Positions 9,501 to 18,910 of a DNA stretch of 64,000 bases are shown piece after piece (position 1 is the first letter of the stretch; each line of letters opens with the position of its first letter). The notes under the pieces were generated by a model that saw only the letters and a list, made by a program, of their open reading frames with translations, ran no database searches and had not been told where the DNA came from. The stretch lies in contig CDRNVI010000030.1 in the NCBI GenBank assembly GCA_977017575.1, positions 310,001 through 374,000 of the forward strand. Reading direction: 5' to 3'. The DNA comes from Paramoeba atlantica. Lineage: Eukaryota; Discosea. Position numbers and translations under genes: made by a program.

Positions 9501-11856
9501 TACAGAGTGTGTTGTCTGTGTTGTCAACTACTGCTTGTTGTTGAACTCTATCTGTAGTAGAGAGTTCTTGTGCATGCTCTCCCGTGTGAACTACGACTCG
9601 TGGTTGTACTGTATCTGTAGTAGAGAGTTCTTGTGTAGGCTCTCCCGTGTGAACTACGACTTGTGGTTGTACTGGATCTGTAGTAGAGAGCGTAGTGTCT
9701 CTCTTGTCAGATGCTGGGTGCTGTTGAACTGTATCTGTAGTACAGAGCGGATTATGTCTAGTGCCAGGTACTAGGTGTTGTTGTTCCTGTTGCTGTTGTT
9801 GTTGCTGTTGTTCTTGTTCTTGTTGTTGTTGCTGTTGCTGTTGTTCTTGTTGTTCTTGTTGTTGCTGTGTTTGTCTCTTTGTTACTTCATAGAGGAATAT
9901 CCAGTGGGTTGTGGGTTCGATGGGATGGTGGCGTAGGGCGGCGGTACGGAGGGCACGGAGGGCAGCGGTGAAGGAACCGGAAAGCAGAAGGGACCAGAGG
10001 TGGAGGGAGCGGAGCGTGACACGTGTGGTGAGGCGGAGGAGGGGGGAGATGGGGGAAGAAGAGTTAGAGGAGTGAGAAGGTAAGTTAGAGGTTAGGTTGG
10101 GATTGGAGTTGGGGTCACTGGATTTTGGAGGTTTCGAAGGTTTACTTGAGAGGAGACGGAGGCAGTGGTGGTAGGTTAGAGCGGTCTCCAGGGTGAGACC
10201 ATGGGCCGCAGTAACGTAGGCGAGAGCGATGAGGAGGTCCAGACTAGCAGGGGAGGGAGAGGAAGATGTTGTGGGTCGATCGAGTGCCATTTTAAAAAGG
10301 ACGTAGGCCATCCCGCAGGAATAGGAACAGGGGTGGGTGAGGGGGGAAGGGGATGAAGAATTCGGGGTGTTAGCGTCGTGGTCATCAATTTGAGGTCGAT
10401 TGTCTGTAGTCGATTCCGTATGTGATAAAGTGGTCGAAACGTGAGCTTCTGTATGCGAATCCCATTCGTGAGTTGCACTGTTAGGTTGCCCAACTCCTTC
10501 ACTCCTTTTTATTCCAGTGGACTCCGTAAGTCGGGCACACGCCCCCATGGAGGCCACAAATACGGTGTTCGGAATGCGACTTGCATCGGGTTGGGATACC
10601 AGAAAATGATACAGGTACTCTAAATCATCCGTCAGGTGGACTGCATTGGCAAAGGCAGAGACCACGGGCCAGCATACCCCTATATTCGGATTTTGGGAAG
10701 AGAAAAATGGAGTCGAGTTGGGAGAGAGATAAGTACGAAAGGAGGGGTTGTGGGACTGTTCAAAGATACGACGTACTGGAGGACAGGGGAGCGACAAGGG
10801 AGATGAAAGAGACAATGATAGAGATGAAATAGCCTCCTCTTCATTAACATTGTCTCGTGCCATATCGCAATACGCGTGTAGCCTCCATAGTGTAAGCTTT
10901 TGAAAAGTGTCCTCGGGCGGTAGGCGCCGGTAATATTTTGGGTACGTGTCACGGTGAGGGTTGTCCGTCTCGCCCTTTTCAAAAATCATCTGCGGGTGAT
11001 TGGGATCGTATAACTGTTTTTTAAACTCAGACTGATGCCCCCCCTCTGAGATTGGCTCACTTTTATTCAGTTCAAAAATTTGCTGTACCATATTCTCCAC
11101 CATTCCAGGCTCTCGCAGCACTGACGCAAGTTCAATGAAGCCTAAAATGCATTCCCGCCTATCCTGATCACCTCCCGTCTCCTCAACATTTGCATTCTCC
11201 TTTATGTCGCCATTCGAATTCGCTCTCTCTGTCCTTCTCATCTTCTTTTCTTGCAAAATAATCTCCTGTTCTAGATAATCCCTAAACCACACACAAAAGC
11301 TATAACTGCACGTCCTCTCCTCACTTAGCTGCACTCCATCCATATCATAGGCGATTGCGTTATTCCCTCCGACTTGGTCTTCCAGCGAGTTTTGCAGCAA
11401 TGCTTCTCGCAGCCGAGCTAAGGAGCATGTAACCCATCGATGAAGAATCGGATACGAGACGATCAATCTCGAAAACGTCGTTTGTTTGTTTCCATTGGGG
11501 TCTACAACTTTCGAAAGTTCACAAAGCGTGTGATAGGGATGAGGCGCATAAGGGAGATCACAAATCCGTCTCAAATGTTGTGAAAGAGTGAAATCATCGT
11601 TTGAATTCTTTTCGGAAACAATTTTTAAAGTATCTTGAACGCATTCTTTCCCTTCATCCGATCGCAATTTTGATTTTTGTAGTATTGCTTTTAGTTTTTG
11701 TCTTATGTGGTTCCATTGGGTTGGGTAGGCTAACGTGGACCATGGAGGAGTGATGGGGGTGGCCGAAATACTCTGTGGTTTACGTGAGAGACGAGCAGAG
11801 AGGTGAAAGGGCCGAGTTCGGGTAAGCGCGTGGAGGGATTGAGTGGGAGAGAGCAT
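6598..11856 (-). CDS. Large low-complexity protein, probable mitochondrial, function unknown
   Basis: 1752 codons from ATG 11856. The N-terminus (about 1-35: MLSPTQSLHALTRTRPFHLS) is rich in Arg, Ser and Leu without acids, like a mitochondrial presequence. Residues about 35-620 and 1260-1640 look globular and helical. One stretch (NTVFVASMGACARL) is reminiscent of PPR helices, but I cannot confirm PPRs. The middle is low complexity: a Gln/Glu run (about 660-695), 21-residue repeats containing VVVHTGE (about 700-870), and Ser/Thr/Gly/Cys repeats (about 890-1110). The last ~115 residues are duplicated at 3544-3888. Large RNA-binding or mitoribosomal proteins of kinetoplastids are one possibility. 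No frameshift is needed, which argues that it is expressed. Confidence 0.6.
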   Translation of the reverse strand: MLSPTQSLHALTRTRPFHLSARLSRKPQSISATPITPPWSTLAYPTQWNHIRQKLKAILQKSKLRSDEGKECVQDTLKIVSEKNSNDDFTLSQHLRRICDLPYAPHPYHTLCELSKVVDPNGNKQTTFSRLIVSYPILHRWVTCSLARLREALLQNSLEDQVGGNNAIAYDMDGVQLSEERTCSYSFCVWFRDYLEQEIILQEKKMRRTERANSNGDIKENANVEETGGDQDRRECILGFIELASVLREPGMVENMVQQIFELNKSEPISEGGHQSEFKKQLYDPNHPQMIFEKGETDNPHRDTYPKYYRRLPPEDTFQKLTLWRLHAYCDMARDNVNEEEAISSLSLSLSSPLSLPCPPVRRIFEQSHNPSFRTYLSPNSTPFFSSQNPNIGVCWPVVSAFANAVHLTDDLEYLYHFLVSQPDASRIPNTVFVASMGACARLTESTGIKRSEGVGQPNSATHEWDSHTEAHVSTTLSHTESTTDNRPQIDDHDANTPNSSSPSPLTHPCSYSCGMAYVLFKMALDRPTTSSSPSPASLDLLIALAYVTAAHGLTLETALTYHHCLRLLSSKPSKPPKSSDPNSNPNLTSNLPSHSSNSSSPISPLLRLTTRVTLRSLHLWSLLLSGSFTAALRALRTAALRHHPIEPTTHWIFLYEVTKRQTQQQQEQQEQQQQQQQQEQEQQQQQQQQEQQHLVPGTRHNPLCTTDTVQQHPASDKRDTTLSTTDPVQPQVVVHTGEPTQELSTTDTVQPRVVVHTGEHAQELSTTDRVQQQAVVDNTDNTLCSTPSLQQPQIVVDMGHNPLSTTDRVQPQAVVHKTDTTLSPTDPVQPHVVLNNTDHTLPSTCPVQPLQQAVVDKTDTTLCTPTATHPVERVQVQGVQPEYSRSTTHTSSTDRTSSNSTSSAGSCSTDSTGSCSTDSTGSCSTDSTSSTGSCSTDSTGSTGSCSTGSTGSCSTDSTSSTGSCSTDSTGSTGSCSTGSTGSCSTDSTSSTGSCSTDSTGSCSTDSTGSTVASSTSSTGGCSRRSTGSTSRTSSTSSCIGSPTSSIGSTETTGSTGSYSTGTTGSTSSNSTSSTGSCGASSTSSRSTSRTDRTSPTSGTNSCSAGRVSSSNGSHATMAATPTAATPSTGRRSTRPVGWVFVLLWWNVVWKMGLRVGERTRAMGLSGCRGNPWVVVRVLQREMERTCRAGGRGKGEVERAGVETVPVGGGEMGRRDSGREGGEGGNGQKEGEIGGKHRGGRTQSLSGYNGLNGPPYVPGVLYDMILQGDMAPSHVTYDPIVDFLSVFVFRALGGLQCAHFPIRKVADVKVWVEDTKRLLFVGPPYDSNWGSMNQKDVVPLHDFWTQLRADYGLDDGDKVIVPFETLFAIFAAIAACHVQSTVGHAWLSALATAPVNVHFLPLSEMTHVRECIQKDWQSCDRRQQSSQFPSTPVVLCQSANLGKELDALSDKDPSNTEIHRNESFPCEARFDTTRRPCFQLETFWDLAPQVALYPPSACGSRSVLFGLPRNLLGTNVDKDSSFSSPSSTFSGFSTTMAPSPPGPFMNVFDPFALTFQDRIPCTALSAHVLRTQQLTRLRVGVVPPLKNTKTKRTVTRQTNQSLAISKVSSPSANDVVKNPLSLQYHKSVITRPKRLRFRRKGFSNSVAREAKAGKAFALSLGELESCRSQPSLYARHVQCRSHYLQSEYERCRVERIQREEHKGRNEKENEKKCILTGANGQASWGETTPSYRFSFPVEELRKLIKDIREWEK
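8820..9150 (-). repeat. 90-bp tandem repeat inside the coding region
   Basis: Marker phrases recur at 8881, 8971 and 9061, giving a 90-bp period made of shorter 6-15 bp sub-repeats. It encodes a 30-residue unit of Ser, Thr, Gly, Cys and Asp (STGSCSTDSTSS-like). Because the period is a multiple of three, copy-number change keeps the frame. The opposite strand also stays open here, an artefact of the composition. Confidence 0.85.
9270..9775 (-). repeat. 63-bp degenerate tandem repeat inside the coding region
   Basis: The unit encodes about 21 residues (STTDTVQPQVVVHTGE plus a short linker). The clearest copies are at 9535-9700; others diverge. Frame-preserving. Confidence 0.7.
9777..9870 (-). 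repeat. Poly-glutamine tract (CAA/CAG with GAA/GAG)
   Basis: Trinucleotide runs encode about 30 Gln/Glu residues near codon 660-695 of the large gene. The mix of CAA and CAG suggests an old, interrupted tract. Confidence 0.9.
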
Positions 11857-11980
11857 GAGAAGTTGAATAGGGAAGAGAAGAGGTAGGGAAGAAGAATTTC
11901 TAGAGAGCTGGGAAAAGATAAAGAAAAAAGAGAGTATTACCTGCAGTAAGGAGTACCTGTATAAAAGTAATTCAATGCTA

Positions 11981-12263
11981 CCGTATACACCCCCCAGTAA
12001 TAGAGTCGTTCAAATCTCTGTTACTGGGGGGGTATGCTTTTTTGGTGGGAAAATACCTTTTTTGTTCACAGGTGCGTTGATTTTCTGTTCAGACAACCCC
12101 GCAACTACGCCATTCGCTCCCGCGCAACCGCCCTCACCCAGCCCAGCGACCCCCACCCGCTCAAACACCCCCTCCCCCCTCCAACCACCCTCCCGAACCA
12201 AATCTCTGTTACTGGGGGTCAACCCAAAAATGGTCAAATCTCTGTTACTGGGGGGGTATACGG
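11981..12263. mobile_element. TA-flanked MITE, 283 bp
   Basis: The ends CCGTATACACCCCCCAGTAA and TTACTGGGGGGGTATACGG are inverted repeats flanked by TA (11979-11980, 12264-12265). Extra copies of the phrase 'aaatctctgttactggggg' occur internally at about 12016, 12200 and 12236. It has the same general style (TA target, C/G-run termini, repeated subterminal motif) as the elements at 369, 29242 and 40407. It lies just upstream of the 1752-codon gene, so it could affect that gene's 5' region. Confidence 0.85.
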
Positions 12264-12783
12264 TATTCCTTTTAACTAAAAGGATTTGTATAAAAAAATG
12301 CGTAACGTTTTGCTTGAGGATAAAACAACATAAACTTGGGTATAACAAACTACCTTGATTTTTTAAAAACTTTTTATTGTTTCAATCAGGAAAAATCTAA
12401 AGACTGAGATTCATAGGACTAGTTTATGCTCTTTTAGGAGCATAATATTAGGAGCATAAAATTTTAGGAGCATAAGTTTATACTTCGCATTCGAGAGATT
12501 TAGGGCAAGATTAAGACATTTTCGTAACTTGAATTTTTTGTCTGCTGTTTCCAAATACTACTTATTAATCATTGCAAACGCTGAATAAATTACTCACTAA
12601 TGGTAAGTTAAAATATCAAAACCACCTTTGGCAAGTCTAGCGACAATCTCAAAAAGGAAAATATGCTTCAACAAAACGTTCTGTGGCCTTATTTCGTCGA
12701 TTGATTAATAAAACATGATTATTATGGCAAGACTTAATGCATGAAATATTAAAAAAGCATAGAAGAATATACGTTTATAGTGT
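12264..12783. other. AT-rich intergenic region
   Basis: No gene seen. A 14-bp motif TTTTAGGAGCATAA recurs three times at 12434-12477. This is the 3' flank of the last LRR gene of the cluster. Confidence 0.6.
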
Positions 12784-13875
12784 TCAGAAGTTCAATGGGC
12801 TATCGGTTTGAGGATTCAACAACACACGATTGACGCAATTTTTCAACACAGCGTCAGAAATCAGATTCAGTCTTAAATCAACCACAGTTGAAGGAGACAA
12901 ATTTCGGATTCTTGCATTCGGACCCAGCGAGTTACAGCTCATATCAAGCTTTGCAAGAACGGGTAGAATCACGTCAAAAACGACATCCCCGTTGAACACA
13001 TTTTTGCTCAAATTCACTTCCTGAAGCATTACAGGGCACGATACGAATCTCTGTTCATTGGATGTCTTGCTCTGTCCCACTTGATTACTCGATAAAAGAC
13101 GCTCACGCTGTAGTCCGGAGAAATCCACCGTACCTGAAAGCTTGTTACTAGAAAGGTTCAGGGAAACAAGTGCAAATGGGAAATTCTCCAGGGACAATTC
13201 ACCATCAAAAGAATTATGGCTCGCGTTCAGTTCTCGCAGACCAAGAGGCAATGCGTGAAGTTCACACGTACCGGTAAATTTGTTATCCGATATGCCTAAT
13301 ACCATTAGACGAGCAGGCAACGCATCCCACTCTACCGATCCACTCAACTTATTCTTTCGTACATTTAGCACACGAAGAGTAGAGGGCAATTCTGACCAGG
13401 AAACATTTCCACTCAATCGATTACTTTCAACGTTGAGTGCAGTGAGGAAAGGAAAGTCTGAAGCTGTAGGCAAAGTTTGATTTGAAACAGAGCTCAGGGA
13501 ATTGAAAGACAAATTGATTTCGCGTACAGTACACGGCAGAAGGTTCCAATGAATTCTATCGCGAAACCCATATGCTTTATGGCTGTATTTGTTCCATTCC
13601 ACAGCTGTTACTCGACCAAATGTGTCCTTTTTTACATGACGCGATGAAGTCGCGTTGTCTAAAAAGTCTTGGGAAGGGTAGAAACAAGGACTGTATGAAT
13701 GACGAATAAACTCTCGAATATCACCCTCTCGCTCACACATCACATTAGGCACAGAGGAATCTGCTGTATTCACTGCATAATAAATCTGTCCTTTGAATAA
13801 GTGAAGTCCCACGAAAGATTCGGAGAGCACTGGAAGTGCACTGAGCAGAAGAAAAAGTAGACCGGACAGAATCAT
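12784..13875 (-). CDS. Secreted leucine-rich repeat protein (cluster member 1)
   Basis: 363 codons, ATG at 13875. Residues 1-19 (MILSGLLFLLLSALPVLSES) form a clear signal peptide. A conserved N-terminal domain with two Cys and the phrase GDIREF follows, then about eight LRRs of ~21-23 residues (LTALNVESNRLSGNVSWSEL style). There is no C-terminal hydrophobic segment for a membrane or GPI anchor, so it is probably secreted or lumenal. It belongs to a co-oriented family with members at 14501, 17252 and 18911-20022 (70-85% similar by eye). Such arrays in protists often encode surface or secreted recognition proteins; the ligand is unknown. Confidence 0.85.
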   Translation of the reverse strand: MILSGLLFLLLSALPVLSESFVGLHLFKGQIYYAVNTADSSVPNVMCEREGDIREFIRHSYSPCFYPSQDFLDNATSSRHVKKDTFGRVTAVEWNKYSHKAYGFRDRIHWNLLPCTVREINLSFNSLSSVSNQTLPTASDFPFLTALNVESNRLSGNVSWSELPSTLRVLNVRKNKLSGSVEWDALPARLMVLGISDNKFTGTCELHALPLGLRELNASHNSFDGELSLENFPFALVSLNLSSNKLSGTVDFSGLQRERLLSSNQVGQSKTSNEQRFVSCPVMLQEVNLSKNVFNGDVVFDVILPVLAKLDMSCNSLGPNARIRNLSPSTVVDLRLNLISDAVLKNCVNRVLLNPQTDSPLNF

Positions 13876-13889
13876 AAGGAAATGAGAAA

Positions 13890-14500
13890 AACGTATTCAA
13901 GTAGGCAAAGAAAGAAACAATTGCATATTATTTTTATTCGGGTACATTTTTTCGGTGTTGCATTGTTTACATTTATCAAAAATAAATATGCACAGCGGAA
14001 GTTTCCACCAATGCAATGTTGTACGGTGGATTCTACAAAAATACACGTAAAAATACAATAGAATTCTTAATGTGGGGGGGAAAGAATATACCCATGGAAA
14101 ACATTTCATGTATTATACGCTGAATACTCTGCTTCACTAAAAAAACATGTTTAAAACGATTCCAACACAGGCAAAAACCAATTGGAAACTATATTTGTCA
14201 AGAAGCTTGGCAAGCGTCTTAGTATTGCGTAATTCAACCAAAAATATCTTGTATCATCTGATCGATAAAACATTTAAAAAACTCTGTTCACACAGGTAGT
14301 ACTCGGGCAAGCCTAAACCAACATGAACAAAACGAAACCGTCCAACTGAAAAATTATTTGTCAACACAAAGGTCGCAGCCATCATACTAATAGATTTCTG
14401 TATCAAAGTCACCGTCCATAATGGGCAAGTACATGTATGAATATGTCAAAAATCGAACAGAATACAATAGGAAAGTGGCTAATAAACAATATAAAGTGGC
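13890..14500. other. Intergenic region of the LRR array
   Basis: Non-coding. It is related to the spacers at 15565-16140 and 18320-18905 (shared block around 'tttttcggtgttgca', 'gtttccaccaatg', 'ttgtacggtggattct'), showing that gene plus spacer were duplicated together. Confidence 0.6.
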
Positions 14501-15559
14501 TTAGGAACGTTGTGGAAACAATTGTATTCCGTTGATGCAATTCACCAAACTTGCGGCAGAAATCCGATTCAGTCTCAAATCAATCACCATGGAGGGCGCT
14601 AGATTTTCAACCACAACACTCGGTCCAATTGAATTGCTGCTCATGTCAAGCTTTAAAAGATGCGAAAGGAATAAATCGAACGTGAAATTTCCGTGAAAGC
14701 AATTCTTGCTAAGATCCAATTCCTGCAACATCACAGGACACTTTACAGCCTCCGATTCACCGCTCGTCTTCACGCTAACGCTGAAAGAATGGCACTCACG
14801 GCGAATTCCAGAGAAATTCACCTCACCTGCGAGCTTGTTACTAGAAAGGTTTAAGGTCACAAGTGCAAATGGAATATTCTCCAGACGCAGTTCTCCATCA
14901 AACGAATTCTGACTTGCGTTTAGTTCTCGCAGGGCAGGAGGCAAAGAGTCAAGTTCACAACTACCGGTAAATTTATTCTCTGATATGTCTAATATCATTA
15001 GACAAGAAGGCAAGGAGTTCCACTCTACAGAGCCGCTCAACTTATTCTTTCGTACATTCAGCACACGAAGAGCAGACGGCAATTCTGACCAGGAAACGTT
15101 TCCACTTAATTGATTACTTTCAACGTTGAGTTCAGTGAGGAAAGGAAAGTCTGAAGCCGTAGGCAAAGTTTGATTGGAAACGGACTTTAGGGAATTGAAA
15201 GACAAATCGATTTTGCGTACAGTACACGGCAGAAGGCTCCAGAGAATCCTATTCGAAAAGCCACATCCTCCGGATATGTATTTCCTCCATTTCACGTCTG
15301 TTACTCGACCAAATGCGTCCTTTTGTACGTGGTGCGCATTCTCCCAAAGGCACTGGGAAGGGATGACGTAAATATTGTATGCGTTATGAACAAACTCTCG
15401 AATGTCACCCTGTCGCTCACACAGCACACGGGGCACATAATCATCCGCGGTATTCACTGCATAATAAATCTGTCCTTTCAATAAGTGAAGTCCCACGAAG
15501 GATTCGGAGTGCACTGGAAGTGCACTGAGCAGAAGAAAAAGTAGACCGGACAGAGTCAT
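14501..15559 (-). CDS. Secreted leucine-rich repeat protein (cluster member 2)
   Basis: 352 codons, ATG at 15559, with a signal peptide at 1-19. It has the same domain plan as the other cluster members: a Cys-containing N-terminal domain, then about eight LRRs. It is closest to the member at 17252-18316; both share the N-terminal segment with NAYNIYVIPSQCLWEN, which member 1 lacks, so the N-terminal domain is the variable part. A pyrimidine-rich stretch (CTTTTTCTCTTTTCC on the coding strand) lies just before the ATG. Intact. Confidence 0.85.
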   Translation of the reverse strand: MTLSGLLFLLLSALPVHSESFVGLHLLKGQIYYAVNTADDYVPRVLCERQGDIREFVHNAYNIYVIPSQCLWENAHHVQKDAFGRVTDVKWRKYISGGCGFSNRILWSLLPCTVRKIDLSFNSLKSVSNQTLPTASDFPFLTELNVESNQLSGNVSWSELPSALRVLNVRKNKLSGSVEWNSLPSCLMILDISENKFTGSCELDSLPPALRELNASQNSFDGELRLENIPFALVTLNLSSNKLAGEVNFSGIRRECHSFSVSVKTSGESEAVKCPVMLQELDLSKNCFHGNFTFDLFLSHLLKLDMSSNSIGPSVVVENLAPSMVIDLRLNRISAASLVNCINGIQLFPQRS

Positions 15560-15564
15560 AAGGA

Positions 15565-16140
15565 AAAGAGAAAAAGGTATTCAAGTAGGCTAAGAAGGAA
15601 ACAATTGCATATTATTATTATGCTGTCTTGGTACATTTTTTCGGTGTTACATTATTATATTCATCAAAACAAAATATGCAGAGCAGAAGTTTCCACCATG
15701 TAATGTTGTACGGTGGATTCTACGTGGCAAAAAATAAAAGAATCCTTACTTTGGAGGAGAACCAAGTTTTAAACTGGTCGGGCAAGAGGGTTTTTATGGG
15801 TAAATGTTCGTGTATTTACACGCAAGAAGCATAGCCAAATCCACTCAAAAACTCTGCAGCATTCACTGAACAGATATCTATAAAACGAAACCAACACAGG
15901 CAAGAAAATGTAAAAACATTTGAAAGCTGGATTTGTCAAGAAGTTTGGTAAGCATCTGATTGAAATATTTTCCTGGTATTTTGTAATTCAATCAAAAATA
16001 TCTCGTATCATCTGATCCATAAAACATTTTAAAAACTCTGTTCACACAGGTAGTACTCGGGCAAGCCTAAACCAGCATAAACAAAACGAAACCAAAAAAA
16101 TTCCAACTGAAAATTTATTTGTCAACACAAATGCCAAAAC
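15565..16140. repeat. Duplicated spacer (copy of 18320-18905)
   Basis: About 570 bp at roughly 95% identity to 18320-18905, including the block starting 'gtaatgttgtacggtgg'. It contains a short open frame on the plus strand that exists in both copies but has no known similarity. High identity suggests recent duplication or gene conversion. Confidence 0.8.
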
Positions 16141-16157
16141 CATCATTAAAACAAGCG

Positions 16158-16526
16158 CTAGACCTTTTGAGGAGCAAGAAGCACTTGATGCGCGCAGTCC
16201 AGAAAACTTACATGTCGAAACCAATTCTGTCTCATATCCACATGGGTGCAAGGCGCAATGTTGCGAATCTCGCAACTCGGTCCTAATGTGTTGTTCCCCA
16301 AATTCATCTTCAGCAATGAAGGAAGAAAGACATCGAGCACGAAATTTCCAGTGAATCGATTGCTACTGAGTTCGATTTCCTCAATCTGAAGGGAACAACT
16401 CAATACTTTTGAAACGGATGACTGAGTCTTTGGTGAATCCCGTTTTTTGCGAAACGACAGGTGACACTCATCTTGCAGACAGGAGAAATCGATGTTTCCA
16501 GAAATGTTGTTGTTCGAAAGATTCAA
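16158..16526 (-). pseudogene. LRR pseudogene (cluster member 3, 5' replaced)
   Basis: The 122 codons match the C-terminal third of the member at 18911-20022 (LSNNNISGNIDFSCLQDECH and HVDMRQNWFRHV). Upstream, similarity stops at about 16545 and is replaced by ~80 bp resembling the start of the 1752-codon gene. The signal peptide and most LRRs are lost. Pseudogene. Confidence 0.8.
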
Positions 16527-16544
16527 GAGGAGTAACGTAAAGGG

Positions 16545-16625
16545 AAGTCATGCAGACGAGGAGAGAGGTGTAGGGACGGGTTCGGGCAAGCGCGTGGGGG
16601 AGGTGGGTGGGAGAGGGCATGAGAA
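16545..16625 (-). repeat. Ectopic copy of the 5' coding end of the 1752-codon gene
   Basis: On the minus strand it reads MPSPTHLPHALARTRPY, compared with MLSPTQSLHALTRTRPF at 11856. The DNA is also similar over about 80 bp (block 'ttcgggcaagcgcgtggg'). It is fused to the LRR pseudogene, evidence for ectopic recombination between neighbouring genes. Confidence 0.7.
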
Positions 16626-16639
16626 AAGAGATTCTCATA

Positions 16640-17250
16640 TAAGAATCAAGAAATCTGAAATCGAATAATGCAAAGGATGTAATGGAAGAAGAATATTGCA
16701 ATGCTGTTGAGATACAATATCGCATATAAATATAATGTTGTACTCACGTTCATTGCATTTCTAGGAAAATTGTTATGGCAAGATAAAATAGTAAAGTAAC
16801 ATGAATGAGCATAACGACAACAAAATTCAACACTAAAGTTGGCATTCCCAAAGGTTGTGCGTAAACAAAAAGGCAAGATGAAAGAAAATTTCATAGATAG
16901 AGCATTTTCATACGTAATGCTATTCTGCGACAATAAATTCTCTGCACTTATTATTATGAAGAGTTCCAAAGGTAATAATATTACCTTTTTATTATTATTG
17001 TTATTATTATTATTATTATTAATATGTGGATATGAAATATCCACATATTTTGTGGATTTAATAAAGCTATGTCGGGCAAGATGTACAATATTTGTAGCAA
17101 AATATTAAAATTGTACACATTGGTAACAAAATCTAGATGATGGCAAGAAAATACAGATCAAACGCTACCAAGAGTTTGGTACATATCCTGCAGTAGAACA
17201 TTTCAAAAATAGATAAAGGGGGGGAACTAATGTCTTTGATGCAAATGCGT
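16640..17250. other. AT-rich intergenic region with TTA microsatellite
   Basis: No gene seen. A (TTA/TTG)n run is at about 16988-17022, followed by a palindrome around GTGGATATGAAATATCCAC (17025-17044). Confidence 0.6.
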
Positions 17251-17251
17251 T

Positions 17252-18316
17252 TCAGAGGATGCCCAACGGATGTTGGTTTTGAGGAAACAGCATCACCTGC
17301 TTAGCGCATTTTATCATCGCAGTAGAAATCTGATTTCGTCTCAAATCAACCAAAGTAGAAGGCGACAGGTTTTCAACCTCGATATTAGGACCAATCGAAT
17401 TGCCGCTCATATCAACCTTTACAAGGTACGGAAGAACAAGATGAAGAGTGAAATTTCCGCTAAACAGATTCTCACACAAATTCACATCCTGAAGCATAAC
17501 AGGACACGAAACGAACCTCCGTTCGTTGGATTTCTTGTCCTCTTCCAGTTCACTACTTGATAAGTGACACTCACGACGGAGGCCGGAGAAATCCACCGTA
17601 CCTGAAAGCTTGTTATTACAAAGATTTAAGGTCACCAGAGCAAACGGAATATTCGTCAGACGCAGTTCCCCATCAAAAGAATTCTGACTTGCGTTTAGTT
17701 CTCGAAGGGCAGGAGGTAATGCGTGAAGTTCACACCTACCGGTAAATTTATTCTTTGATATGTCTAATATCATTAGACAAGAAGGCAAGGAGCTCCACTC
17801 TACAGAGCCGCTCAACTTATTCTGTCGTATATTCAGCACACGAAGAGCAGACGGCAATTCTGACCAGGAAACGTTTCCACTTAATTGATTACTTTCAACG
17901 TTGAGTTCAGTGAGGAAAGGAAAGTCTGAAGCCGTAGGCAAAGTTTGATTCGGAACAGACTTTAGGGAATTGAAAGACAAATCGATTTTGCGTACAGTAC
18001 ACGGCAGAAGGCTCCAGTGAATCCTATTCGAAAAGCCATATACTCCGGATATGTATTTCCTCCATTTCACGTCTGTTACTCGACCAAATGTGTCCTTTTG
18101 TACGTGGTGCGCATTCTCCCAAAGGCACTGGGAAGGGATGACGTAAATATTGTATGCGTTATGAACAAACTCTCGAATGTCACCCTGTCGCTCACAGAGC
18201 ACATTAGGCACAGAATCATCTGCTGTATTCACTTTGAATAAGTGAAGTCCCACGAAAGATTCGGACAGCACTGGAAGTGCACTGAGCAGAAGAAAAAGTA
18301 GACCGGACAGAGTCAT
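17252..18316 (-). CDS. Secreted leucine-rich repeat protein (cluster member 4)
   Basis: 354 codons, ATG at 18316. A signal peptide is followed by a Cys-containing N-terminal domain and about eight LRRs. It lacks eight residues (GQIYYA region) just after HLFK compared with members 1 and 2, a clean in-frame deletion. The C-terminal part is closer to member 1 (RFVSCPVMLQ) and the N-terminal part to member 2, a mosaic expected from recombination in the array. Intact. Confidence 0.85.
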   Translation of the reverse strand: MTLSGLLFLLLSALPVLSESFVGLHLFKVNTADDSVPNVLCERQGDIREFVHNAYNIYVIPSQCLWENAHHVQKDTFGRVTDVKWRKYISGVYGFSNRIHWSLLPCTVRKIDLSFNSLKSVPNQTLPTASDFPFLTELNVESNQLSGNVSWSELPSALRVLNIRQNKLSGSVEWSSLPSCLMILDISKNKFTGRCELHALPPALRELNASQNSFDGELRLTNIPFALVTLNLCNNKLSGTVDFSGLRRECHLSSSELEEDKKSNERRFVSCPVMLQDVNLCENLFSGNFTLHLVLPYLVKVDMSGNSIGPNIEVENLSPSTLVDLRRNQISTAMIKCAKQVMLFPQNQHPLGIL

Positions 18317-18319
18317 AAG

Positions 18320-18905
18320 GAAAAGAGAAAAAGGTATTCAAGTAGGCTAAGAAGGAAACAATTGCATATTATTGGTATGCTGTCTTGGTACATTTTTTCG
18401 GTGTTACATTATTTACATTCATCAAAACGAAATATGCAGAGCAGAAGTTTCCACCACTGTAATGTTGTACGGTGGATTCTACGTGGCAAAAAATAAAAGA
18501 ATCCTTACTTTGGAGGAGAACCAAGATTTAAACTGGTCGGGCAAGAGGGTTTTTATGGGTAAATGTTCGTGTATTTACACGCAAGAAGCATAGCCAAATC
18601 CACTCAAAAACTCTGCAGCATTCACTGAACAAATATCTATAAAACGAAACCAACACAGGCAAGAAAATGTAAAAACATTTGAAAGCTGGATTTGTCAAGA
18701 AGTTTGGCAAGCATCTGATTGAAATACTTTCTTGGTATTTTATAATTCAAACAAAAATATCTCTTATCATCTGATCCATAAAACATTTTAAAAGCTCTGT
18801 CCACACAGGTGGTACTCGGGCAAGCCTAAACCAGCATAAACAAAACGAAACCGTCCAACTGAGAAATTATTTGTCAACACAAATGCCAAAACCATCATTA
18901 AAACA
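18320..18905. repeat. Duplicated spacer (copy of 15565-16140)
   Basis: Near-identical partner of the spacer between members 2 and 3. No gene recognised. Confidence 0.8.
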
Positions 18906-18910
18906 AAGCG

